Source of the DNA: CALCLY01 sp900552775 | Lineage (GTDB): Bacteria > Bacillota > Clostridia > UMGS1883 > UMGS1540 | NCBI GenBank assembly: GCA_937966555.1 | Contig: CALCLY010000022.1 | Location: 1 to 64,000 of the forward strand | Reading direction: 5' to 3' | Length of the DNA: 64,000 nucleotides | Shown here: positions 56,558 through 64,000 of the stretch, one piece after another | How the letters are laid out: the number at the start of each line of letters is the position of its first letter | Position numbering within the stretch: position 1 is the stretch's first letter | The notes under the pieces: model-generated | What the model saw: the letters and a program-made list of their open reading frames with translations, nothing else | Databases searched by the model: none | What the model was told of the DNA's origin: nothing | Position numbers and translations under genes: made by a program

Positions 56558-57925
56558 TTGAATTACGATGTTATTATAATCGGTGCCGGACCGGGCGGAA
56601 TATTCTCTGCTTTTGAACTTATAAAACAAAATCCAAAACTTTCTGTTGCGGTTTTTGAATCCGGTCATCCGCTAAACAAACGCGTATGTCCGATTGACGG
56701 CAAAAAAGTTAAAAGCTGTATCAAATGCAAAGTTTGTTCTATAATGAGCGGGTTCGGCGGTGCCGGCGCTTTTTCGGACGGTAAATACAATATAACAAAC
56801 AGCTTCGGCGGAACCCTTTACGAACATATCGGAAAAACAGAAGCACTTGACCTTATGAAATATGTAGATTCCATCAACATGGAGTACGGAGGTGAAGGCA
56901 CTAAGCTGTATTCAACTGCGGGAACACACTTTAAAAAGCTTTGTCTGCAAAATAAGCTGAATTTGCTTGATGCCTCTGTTCGCCACCTCGGGACTGATAA
57001 AAATTTTGTAGTTCTTGAGAATCTTTATAAAGAGCTTTGCAAACACGTTGACTTTCATTTTGACATGCCTGTTTCAACAGTGGAAAAGATTGCAGACGGC
57101 TTTAAAATTTCAGCCCGCGAAAAAGATTATACGTGTAAAAACCTCATTATATCCGTCGGTCGCAGCGGAAGCAAATGGATGGAATCCGTATGCAAAAAAC
57201 TGAAAATAAAGAAAAAATCCAACAGGGTTGACATTGGTGTGCGCGTCGAACTTCCTGCGGTTGTATTCTCACATCTGACAGATGAACTTTATGAAAGTAA
57301 AATTGTTTACAGAACCGAAAAATTTGAGGATAACGTACGAACATTCTGCATGAACCCCAAAGGAATTGTTGTAAACGAAAATACAAACGGTATAGTAACC
57401 GTAAACGGTCACAGCTATGAAAGTCCCGAAATGCAGACAGAAAACACAAACTTTGCCCTTCTGGTTTCCAAGCACTTTTCAGAACCGTTTGAAGACAGTA
57501 ACGGCTACGGCGAAAGTATCGCTCGTCTTTCAAACATGCTTGGCGGCGGTGTAATAGTACAGCGTTTCGGCGATTTGGTTCGCGGCAGACGAAGCAATAC
57601 AAAAAGAATAGAAGAATGCCTCGTAACCCCTACTTTGCAGGCTACTCCCGGAGATTTAAGTCTTGTATTGCCCAAACGTATTCTTGACGGAATCATAGAA
57701 ATGATATATGCCCTTGACAAGATTGCTCCCGGTACCGCAAACGATGACACTCTTCTTTACGGCGTTGAAGTTAAGTTCTATAACATGGAAGTTGATGTTG
57801 ACGATAATCTTGAGTCAAAGCACAAAGGTCTTTATATAATAGGCGACGGAAGCGGCATCACGCATTCGCTTTCACATGCCTCTGCAAGCGGTGTATACGT
57901 TGCACGCAAAATAGTTAACAAATAA
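56558..57925 (+). CDS. FAD-dependent dehydrogenase of unknown substrate
   Basis: 455 residues from a TTG at 56558, seven bases after CGGAGG; the longer frame from 56471 begins inside the terminator. The FAD-binding motif is V-I-I-I-G-A-G-P-G-G-I-F. Cysteines cluster in CPIDGKKVKSCIKCKVCSIM (~45-65), a likely iron-sulfur or redox site. The mid section carries G-G-V-I-V-Q-R-F-G-D and the C-terminus ends with G-D-G-S-G-I-T-H-S-L-S-H-A-S-A-S-G. It belongs to the uncharacterised COG2509-type dehydrogenase group; the substrate is unknown. Confidence 0.85.
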   Translation: MNYDVIIIGAGPGGIFSAFELIKQNPKLSVAVFESGHPLNKRVCPIDGKKVKSCIKCKVCSIMSGFGGAGAFSDGKYNITNSFGGTLYEHIGKTEALDLMKYVDSINMEYGGEGTKLYSTAGTHFKKLCLQNKLNLLDASVRHLGTDKNFVVLENLYKELCKHVDFHFDMPVSTVEKIADGFKISAREKDYTCKNLIISVGRSGSKWMESVCKKLKIKKKSNRVDIGVRVELPAVVFSHLTDELYESKIVYRTEKFEDNVRTFCMNPKGIVVNENTNGIVTVNGHSYESPEMQTENTNFALLVSKHFSEPFEDSNGYGESIARLSNMLGGGVIVQRFGDLVRGRRSNTKRIEECLVTPTLQATPGDLSLVLPKRILDGIIEMIYALDKIAPGTANDDTLLYGVEVKFYNMEVDVDDNLESKHKGLYIIGDGSGITHSLSHASASGVYVARKIVNK

Positions 57926-58017
57926 ATTTTTATATTAATTGACGGCGGCATTTAGCCGCGAGAGTGTGAAAAAAATCTGTAAAATTGATTCCTTCTATGA
58001 TAGAAACTGAAAGCCGG

Positions 58018-58125
58018 GTCAATCCCTCATTTTGTGTAAACCTCAAATTAGGCTCCAAAATGATAATTTTATTATATATCATTTTGGAGGTCTCGTAAAG
58101 ACTTTACACAAAATTTGGGGTTGGC
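58018..58125. repeat. Miniature inverted-repeat element candidate
   Basis: 108 bp with 23-bp terminal inverted repeats (58018-58040 and 58103-58125; four mismatches; core CATTTTGTGTAAA against TTTACACAAAAT). Inside is a perfect 13-bp hairpin CTCCAAAATGATA/TATCATTTTGGAG. The ends resemble those of IS256-type elements. No target duplication was found, so a bidirectional terminator remains possible. Confidence 0.55.
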
Positions 58126-58133
58126 TCTTTTTT

Positions 58134-60554
58134 TTACATCTTCATAACTGTAATATCAGCATTTCCATTTCCGCGTATTTTCAGCGTTTTTGTCTCTCCG
58201 TCAAGCATTGCAAAGCAGTTATCTTCAAATACACGGTTTTCGCCGTCAAGCATAACTGCGTATACAAACCCTTCGGCCTTTATGGTGATTTGCTCATTGT
58301 TTCCTGAAACTATTTTTACTTTGCCGCTTTTTACACGTGTATCTCTCAGTCTTTCTTTACACCAAACAGTTCTGTCTGTCTCACTCTCTGCTTCAACATC
58401 GCACAAATACACGGCATGCTCATCTATATTATTTTGCTTTAGCAAAAGCTTTGACTCTCCTCCTCCGAGTTCAAAATCTGTTTCAGCTATTTTCTCACAT
58501 TTATCAGTGATTTTATACAGCGATATTTTTCCCGATACAATCACTTTTTTATCACTGCATACATAAACATTTCCGTCCTTGTCAAATGCCGCCTTCAAAG
58601 GTTTTGAAGCGTGTTTAAATCCGTACCAGCCTGCCTTCGGCACAGCATAATAATCTATAAGCGCCCAGCCGAATGCCGGCCAGCAGTCATTAAGCATCCA
58701 ATACATCATACCGCTTGAAAAGCCACTGTTTATTCTGCAAAGCTCCATTGTGCGGCTCACCCACTCATACTGAAGATACTGCATTTTAATAAGCTTATCG
58801 TCCGCATCCGTAAAATCACCGTAAAGTTTTTTTGCGGCTGTTCTCATGCAGTCATATATTTCATAATCCTTCATACCCGGGTTGTTTTTCGTATGAAAAC
58901 GCCACATATATTCGCCGGGGTCTTCAAAATCTTCATCCGTCATAAATTTCATAACAGTGCTTTTCTGCGGAGCTCCCAAAGTCGGTTCCTCAATTGAAAA
59001 ACGTGTAATATATTCCTCTGCACGTTTTTTGAAGTCTTTCATATCCGACTTCAATATCCAATCAAAAATTACGTACAAAAAAGCCGTGTTATGCGTTGTT
59101 CCTCTTGTTGCCGACTGATACTGTTTTCCCCCATATGGACTTGACGGCAAAAATATCCTGCCTACGTCATTTTTCCTTATAACAGGTTCTATAACACTTC
59201 TTACAACATATCTTCCGGGATACAAATTCATATCATCATCGCAACCCGCGGCGTTCTCGTTATCTCCTATCCACATAATAAAGCTTGCATGGTTTCTGAG
59301 TTTTTTACTGATATATTCCGTCTCAAGTCTGAGATTTTCGCAAAATTCTTTATCTTCCTGCGGATAATTTCCGCACGCCATAAGAAAATCCTGACACACC
59401 ATAATTCCCAGTCTGTCACACTCGGAATAGAAGTGTCCTTTTTCGAATATACCTCCACCCCACACTCTGATAATATTCATACCGGCTTCTTTTGCAAGCT
59501 CAAGAATCCGTGTGATTTTTTCATCGCTTTCTTCGGACACAAATGGTTCCGACGGCACCCAATCCGCCCCTCTGCACTGTATTTTTTTACCGTTTACACA
59601 TATTTCAAATCCATAAAACTCTTCATTTTTATCAATGGCTCTAAGGTGTGTTGTTTGCTGAAGTTCTTTGCACTTTCTGTAATTTACGCTATCTTCTTTG
59701 TCACGCAGCTGTACCGCTTTAACTCTGCGTATTCCAAATTTTACTTCGAATTTATCATTTCCGGTACTTAAAATTGCCGTATAAAGCGGCTGTTCTCCGT
59801 AACCCGATGGAAACCACAGCTTCGGGTTTTCTATATCTATGTTCTGTGTTATATTTTTTTCCGCAATCAGGCGTTTGTTTTTATATATTATATTGCCGTC
59901 CGGGTCTTTAATCTCTGTTTTAAGAAAGTCTTTTTCTCCGAAACATTCAAAATCAGTACTTATGCAAACTTGGGCACATGATATATCTGCATCCGTTGTT
60001 TTAACAAAAAAACTATCAATTTCCGTTTCTGACGGTATCATAAGCTGCACGCCGCCGCTTATTCCCATTGTAACAAATCTGTCGACCCAATCCCAGGAAT
60101 ATGTACACTGAATACGCCTTGTATACAGTCTTTCTGTTGTGAAAGCTCCGCTTCTTTTAGGTTTATCCTTCACATATTCTGCCGGAGGATAAAATTTAAC
60201 TTCAATAATGTTTTCGCCTTTTTTTACTATTTTGCTCACATCAAATCTGTGCGGAATAAACATATTTTCACAAAACCCCAAATGCTGTCCGTTTAAAAAC
60301 ACATCACAGTATACATCAAGCATTGAAAATTCGAGAAATATTTTCTCCGCACTTTCGTTAAACACAAATTTTTTTGAATATACAGGTCTTTCAAATTCAA
60401 GTTCTCTACAGCTTTCCGCATTGTCTCTCAAAAGAGGATCTTTTATTATATCCGCTCTCAAAAGATCCTTATGCAGACAGCCCGGTACCTGTGCCTCAAG
60501 TTTTCCGAAACTGCATGAAAGTTCCCACTTACCGTTTAAACTTATTTTTCTCAT
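58134..60554 (-). CDS. GH2 beta-mannosidase
   Basis: 806 residues, cytoplasmic. The N-terminal jelly roll begins L-N-G-K-W-E and carries A-Q-V-P-G-C-L-H, typical of beta-mannosidases. The TIM barrel has R-V-W-G-G-G-I, the acid/base Glu in W-I-G-D-N-E-N, and a nucleophile candidate Glu in S-I-E-E-P-T-L-G-A-P. W-P-A-F-G-W follows. It releases beta-linked mannose from short oligosaccharides. The start overlaps the FAD oxidoreductase stop by four bases (ATGA). Confidence 0.9.
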   Translation of the reverse strand: MRKISLNGKWELSCSFGKLEAQVPGCLHKDLLRADIIKDPLLRDNAESCRELEFERPVYSKKFVFNESAEKIFLEFSMLDVYCDVFLNGQHLGFCENMFIPHRFDVSKIVKKGENIIEVKFYPPAEYVKDKPKRSGAFTTERLYTRRIQCTYSWDWVDRFVTMGISGGVQLMIPSETEIDSFFVKTTDADISCAQVCISTDFECFGEKDFLKTEIKDPDGNIIYKNKRLIAEKNITQNIDIENPKLWFPSGYGEQPLYTAILSTGNDKFEVKFGIRRVKAVQLRDKEDSVNYRKCKELQQTTHLRAIDKNEEFYGFEICVNGKKIQCRGADWVPSEPFVSEESDEKITRILELAKEAGMNIIRVWGGGIFEKGHFYSECDRLGIMVCQDFLMACGNYPQEDKEFCENLRLETEYISKKLRNHASFIMWIGDNENAAGCDDDMNLYPGRYVVRSVIEPVIRKNDVGRIFLPSSPYGGKQYQSATRGTTHNTAFLYVIFDWILKSDMKDFKKRAEEYITRFSIEEPTLGAPQKSTVMKFMTDEDFEDPGEYMWRFHTKNNPGMKDYEIYDCMRTAAKKLYGDFTDADDKLIKMQYLQYEWVSRTMELCRINSGFSSGMMYWMLNDCWPAFGWALIDYYAVPKAGWYGFKHASKPLKAAFDKDGNVYVCSDKKVIVSGKISLYKITDKCEKIAETDFELGGGESKLLLKQNNIDEHAVYLCDVEAESETDRTVWCKERLRDTRVKSGKVKIVSGNNEQITIKAEGFVYAVMLDGENRVFEDNCFAMLDGETKTLKIRGNGNADITVMKM

Positions 60555-61753
60555 ATATTTAAATCCCTTACATGGAGTTTTGTTCCGCCTTTTTCAAGGT
60601 GATTCTGAAGCTTTTTAATATCTATCGCAGAAAAATCGTCTCCCATTGCCGCCGCTGCACCTGCCGCTTCTCCGCTTACTGCGCAAACAGGAATTACCCT
60701 TGTAACATCCCACATATCGTCCGTTACCGAAATGCATCTTCCTGCCGCCGCAAGGTTTTTCACATCGTTCCCGTAGAGAGTTGAAAGCGGAAGCTCATAT
60801 ACGGGTCCCGGTTTTTTCCAGTTAGAAAATACTCCCACCGAATCTTCATGATACACTCTGTCTTCGTTTATGTCCTGCTCGTAAACACCGCACAGTCTTC
60901 TTGTCATTCTTACCTGCGGAATCGTTCCCATTGTAACGGGCATAAGGTCTTTTATTTTTTCTCTCCGTTTAAGACAGTTGTTCAGAAGTGAAGCATGTGC
61001 CGTTTCGAGCATTTCAGAAAGTTCTTCTGTATCAAGCCCTCCGTAGCGTTTTATATCCGCAAGTTCTGTTGCTTCATCAGAATCTGCAACATCATGGACG
61101 CCGCACATATAAAGCTTGAAATCATTGTTGCCGTACCCATAGTACCATGCGGCAAGTTTATTACCTTCTTTAAATACCTCCGTTTTTGCTCCTGCAAGAT
61201 GAAATACATCTGCATCTCCGGTAGCATCTACCACGCTTTTATTTACTTTTATCGCTTCTCTTCCGGACTTTCCTTCGATAATTACATGCGTTATCCTTGC
61301 TTTTTCCGTGCTAACGTTTGTCACAGGCGCTCCGTAAAGAATTTTAACTCCTTCACGAAGCAGCAGCTGTTCCGCGCTTATTGCAAACATCTGTGCATTA
61401 TACTGAACTTCAAAACGTTTTTTCTTTCGTTCCTCTTTATTGCTTCCCTTAAGCCAGGCTTTAGGATATCTGTCCTCTGCCCCGTGCTCTATTGAGAGCA
61501 TAAAAAGTTCTTCCGCCAGCCCGAAGCTGACTTGATTGCCCATTCCGTCACATAAAGGCAGATATATTGTAACAAGTCCTGCCGTTGCAAGTCCTCCGAG
61601 CATGAAACCTCTTTCAAGCAAGATTGTTTTAGCTCCGGCGCGTGACGCGGCAATTGCCGCGGCTATTCCTGCCACACCTCCCCCGCAGACGCACACATCA
61701 CATTCATAGTTTTCTTTTGTTTTAAGTTCTTCTTTAATGTACTTCACTCTCAT
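60551..61753 (-). CDS. FAD-dependent oxidoreductase (FAD_oxidored type)
   Basis: 400 residues. The dinucleotide site is C-G-G-G-V-A-G-I-A-A-A at ~22-33; a C-terminal Gly-Arg-Cys-I-S segment (AAGRCISVTDDMWDVTRV) and A-A-G-A-A-A close the FAD site. Such enzymes often sit with glycan-degradation genes and may oxidise or eliminate sugars or help open glycosidic bonds; substrate unknown. It overlaps the upstream GH20 gene by 20 bases and GH2 by four, so all three are coupled. Confidence 0.85.
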   Translation of the reverse strand: MRVKYIKEELKTKENYECDVCVCGGGVAGIAAAIAASRAGAKTILLERGFMLGGLATAGLVTIYLPLCDGMGNQVSFGLAEELFMLSIEHGAEDRYPKAWLKGSNKEERKKKRFEVQYNAQMFAISAEQLLLREGVKILYGAPVTNVSTEKARITHVIIEGKSGREAIKVNKSVVDATGDADVFHLAGAKTEVFKEGNKLAAWYYGYGNNDFKLYMCGVHDVADSDEATELADIKRYGGLDTEELSEMLETAHASLLNNCLKRREKIKDLMPVTMGTIPQVRMTRRLCGVYEQDINEDRVYHEDSVGVFSNWKKPGPVYELPLSTLYGNDVKNLAAAGRCISVTDDMWDVTRVIPVCAVSGEAAGAAAAMGDDFSAIDIKKLQNHLEKGGTKLHVRDLNI

Positions 61754-62678
61754 ACCACTCCTTCGAATCTTTGAGCGTATCTATTCCTCTCCAAAGAGCA
61801 TCGCGCCACTTTTCCTCCACAGCTTCCCACGTTGTCTGTATAAACCCGAACATATGTTCCTTTGACAGATTCTTTGCGCAGTACTGCGTCAGAAGCTTCA
61901 TATTATCATCAAAATATTCTATGCTTCCTCCGGCAAATATATCAAATCCGGCTTTATCGAGATTGTCAAAGGCACGCACACGGCACTCACACACCGGATC
62001 GAGATTTTCTCCGAATTTGTCAAAATAGTACCAAACGCACTGCACTACCGATTTCGGGCATTTTTCTATAAATTCTTCCGGATTATTTCTTGCATAATCC
62101 GACCACATCATAGCTCTTGCTCCGTTTTTCTCAACGCACTCAACAAGATAATACAGGTCGTGCCACCAAAGGTCATTTTGTCTTATTACAACATATGTAT
62201 AGTCTTTCTGATTTTCATACACCTCTTCATCCATACCGATATGCACAAAACGCGGCTTAAATATCTCACACACCTCGTCTATGAGGTCCTTGCATACCTT
62301 GTAATAAGTATCCGTTGAAACCATCTTCGAATACTCCTTAAGCCATACGTCATGCGTTGTTGAAAAATTAAGCTTCGGTATTACCTCAAACCCCATTTTA
62401 TGCAGTTTTTCAAGTTCTGCCGCGATTTCTTCTCTCGACCACGAGCCGTCTATTGCTATCTCCGGATGCGACTTATACACAATTCCGTCCCCAACGTCCA
62501 TCACTATTGTGTTGCATCCGCTCTCGCTGAGCTTTATCATGTATTCATCCCATAATTTCTTGTCAAGACGCATGGAAGATGAACCGGCATCTTCATATGT
62601 TTTTTTTCCTGCGCCTTTAAAATTATCAATATCGCGCCACATATTTGTACCCAAATGTACAAGCGTTCCCCAAAGCAT
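61734..62678 (-). CDS. GH20-like catalytic domain protein
   Basis: 314 residues, barrel only. Catalytic Asp150-Glu151 are in RFVHIGMDEEVYE, the GH20-type pair. It lacks the usual GH20b N-terminal domain, so it is about half the usual length. GGAGG precedes the ATG. It leads the three-gene unit with the FAD oxidoreductase and beta-mannosidase; presumably acts on the same glycan. Specificity unknown. Confidence 0.78.
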   Translation of the reverse strand: MLWGTLVHLGTNMWRDIDNFKGAGKKTYEDAGSSSMRLDKKLWDEYMIKLSESGCNTIVMDVGDGIVYKSHPEIAIDGSWSREEIAAELEKLHKMGFEVIPKLNFSTTHDVWLKEYSKMVSTDTYYKVCKDLIDEVCEIFKPRFVHIGMDEEVYENQKDYTYVVIRQNDLWWHDLYYLVECVEKNGARAMMWSDYARNNPEEFIEKCPKSVVQCVWYYFDKFGENLDPVCECRVRAFDNLDKAGFDIFAGGSIEYFDDNMKLLTQYCAKNLSKEHMFGFIQTTWEAVEEKWRDALWRGIDTLKDSKEWYESEVH

Positions 62679-62705
62679 TTTCTACCTCCGAATTGTTTTT
62701 AAAAA

Positions 62706-62739
62706 GCTTGCAGCAAAATGAAATTATTTTGCTGCAAGC
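62706..62739 (-). terminator. Terminator of secreted repeat protein
   Basis: GCTTGCAGCAAAAT and ATTTTGCTGCAAGC form a perfect 14-bp stem with loop GAAATT. The minus strand then reads TTTTT. It is nearly identical in core and loop to the hairpin at 26983. Confidence 0.85.
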
Positions 62740-62777
62740 CTTCATTTTCCCTTTACCTTTTTGCAATATTTTTAATC

Positions 62778-64000
62778 TTACTGAGCAAATTTAACGGGAG
62801 AAAGATCAGCTTTCCAAAGAAAAGCTTTAACAATGCTCTCTTCACTCAATCCGCTCAAAGTACCCGACAGACGGTTTTCACCGGGTGTTAATAAAACGGT
62901 CTTAAAATCTATTTTTTCAACTCTGTTGCCAATATAAGATAGTATAGCAAATTTCATATTTTCAGGCAAGAAGCTGTATTCACCGCTCATTATTATTACA
63001 GATGCCGTGCAACTGTCCTGATTTTTTGTAAGAACCAAATTTCCTATAGCATCCGCATTTTCAACATACTTTACATCCGCATTGCTCAAAACAAAACTTC
63101 CGGTTGTATTCGGTGCAAACAATCTCAGTGTGACACTTTGAATTTCGTCAAGCACAGTGTTGGCAATACTGCCGCCGTTCAAATATACTTTTCCTTCTTT
63201 TGTTTTAGTATTGTAGGCAAAAGAAATTTTATGTTCTCCGGCAGAAATGTTTCTGATGAATTTCGTATACGTATTATTGTTTATCTTAACATTGATTTCA
63301 GGAATAATATTGTCGGATTTAACATAGAAATCAAATCCTACTATTCCGTCATGAGTCGATGAATTTACAATATAGTCAATAACACCGTCAACCTGATTAT
63401 ACCCTTCTGTCTCAAATAAAATTCCGCCGTCTTTCGTATATGAATACTTTGCCTTATCATTTCCTGATTTTTTCATATTGAACGAAACGCCGTTTTCTTT
63501 TTTTGAAAACGAACTGTTTGTCGGCAAACCGGAAAAGTAAGTTCCGTATCCTGTCATTGTTTCTTCACATATAACCGAAGCATTCGAAAGAGTCATCTCG
63601 GCTGTTCCAGAGCCTCCCATAACTCTCATAAACACCTTTGATATTCCGGTTGCGGAATCAATTGTACCGCTCCACGAATTAATCCCGTCAAGTTCAACAA
63701 TTGCCTCACCGCTTTTCGCATCATACACAAATGCCATATTGTGTGTGCCTACACCTGCCGAAAAGTATTTTGTTGCCTGATTTTCATTGTATCTCATATA
63801 CAGCGTTCCGTTAAGCGCCGCCGCAAGTGAAAAATCATATTCAAATCTCACAGTTTCTTTATGTGTTGAGGAATTAACGGTATACGCGAATATAATGTCT
63901 GCCTGATTCCACCCTGTTGATGTTATTCCTATTGAGCCTCCGTTATTTGTCACACTTGTTGCGCCTTTTTTATTTTCTATGCTGAATGCAACACCGTTTT
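62778..64000 (-). CDS. Secreted repeat protein, C-terminal part (cut by window edge)
   Basis: The frame is open to the right edge, so the first visible methionine (63953) is internal. At least two beta-sandwich repeats are seen, each starting N-G-V-x-F and containing G-Y/W-N-Q-x-D-x-I and Y-x-V-N-S-S-T-H. The C-terminal ~85 residues end V-K-A-F-L-W-K-A-D, the same tail as the protein at 3089. No catalytic motif is visible in this part. Probably a large extracellular protein or enzyme with LamG-like modules; its N-terminus lies outside. Confidence 0.78.
   Translation of the reverse strand, partial: NGVAFSIENKKGATSVTNNGGSIGITSTGWNQADIIFAYTVNSSTHKETVRFEYDFSLAAALNGTLYMRYNENQATKYFSAGVGTHNMAFVYDAKSGEAIVELDGINSWSGTIDSATGISKVFMRVMGGSGTAEMTLSNASVICEETMTGYGTYFSGLPTNSSFSKKENGVSFNMKKSGNDKAKYSYTKDGGILFETEGYNQVDGVIDYIVNSSTHDGIVGFDFYVKSDNIIPEINVKINNNTYTKFIRNISAGEHKISFAYNTKTKEGKVYLNGGSIANTVLDEIQSVTLRLFAPNTTGSFVLSNADVKYVENADAIGNLVLTKNQDSCTASVIIMSGEYSFLPENMKFAILSYIGNRVEKIDFKTVLLTPGENRLSGTLSGLSEESIVKAFLWKADLSPVKFAQ

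Overview
The window looks like the chromosome of an uncultured, strictly fermentative low-GC Gram-positive bacterium of the class Clostridia, probably a gut Oscillospirales- or Christensenellales-like lineage. The taxonomy is inferred from gene content, not searched. Support comes from the MurT/GatD lipid II amidation pair, surface proteins with S-layer homology (SLH) domains, an ATP-PFK next to a PPi-PFK, a sodium-pumping decarboxylase, AT-rich intergenic DNA with TTGACA/TATAAT promoters, and AGGAGG-type ribosome binding sites. There is no sign of respiration.

Positions 1-26,000 and 58,000-64,000 are accessory glycan territory. Cytoplasmic glycoside hydrolases (three GH20-like enzymes, GH35 beta-galactosidase, GH127 beta-L-arabinofuranosidase, GH2 beta-mannosidase) lie among AraC-family regulators, a Gfo/Idh/MocA dehydrogenase and an FAD oxidoreductase. 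A 1439-residue secreted heparinase II/III-type lyase and several large secreted proteins, some with SLH anchors, lie among them. An initiator tRNA gene (tRNA-fMet) sits at 17.2 kb. Around 21.2-21.6 kb and 25.4-26.9 kb are decayed genes: a lyase remnant, an SLH-protein remnant, a truncated ISL3 transposase and an AraC tail.

Positions 27,000-41,600 are mostly housekeeping. They hold pfkA and a PPi-dependent phosphofructokinase, divergent class II fba, a YcdB/SLH surface protein, a lipoprotein, gatD-murT, tlyA, dxs, a small membrane protein, a glycosyltransferase and a DUF4317 protein. Between the glycosyltransferase and the membrane protein lies a GC-rich non-coding block of about 600 nt, transcribed from a near-consensus promoter. 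Its length, its position directly upstream of a DUF21/CorB-like membrane protein, and the adjacent dxs and tlyA genes match OLE RNA (ornate, large, extremophilic) with its partner OapA. This is the most interesting element of the window.

Positions 41,700-49,900 hold a sugar isomerase/dehydrogenase pair with a divergent AraC regulator, then a complete branched-chain amino-acid-type ABC importer (livK-H-M-G-F) with a terminator-like leader hairpin. Positions 49,900-56,500 hold nagA, then a six-gene run: NifU-like scaffold, GGGtGRT protein, and oxaloacetate-decarboxylase-type Na+ pump (gamma, biotin carrier, beta, alpha). An FAD-dependent dehydrogenase follows. The window ends inside a secreted repeat protein that is cut by the right edge.
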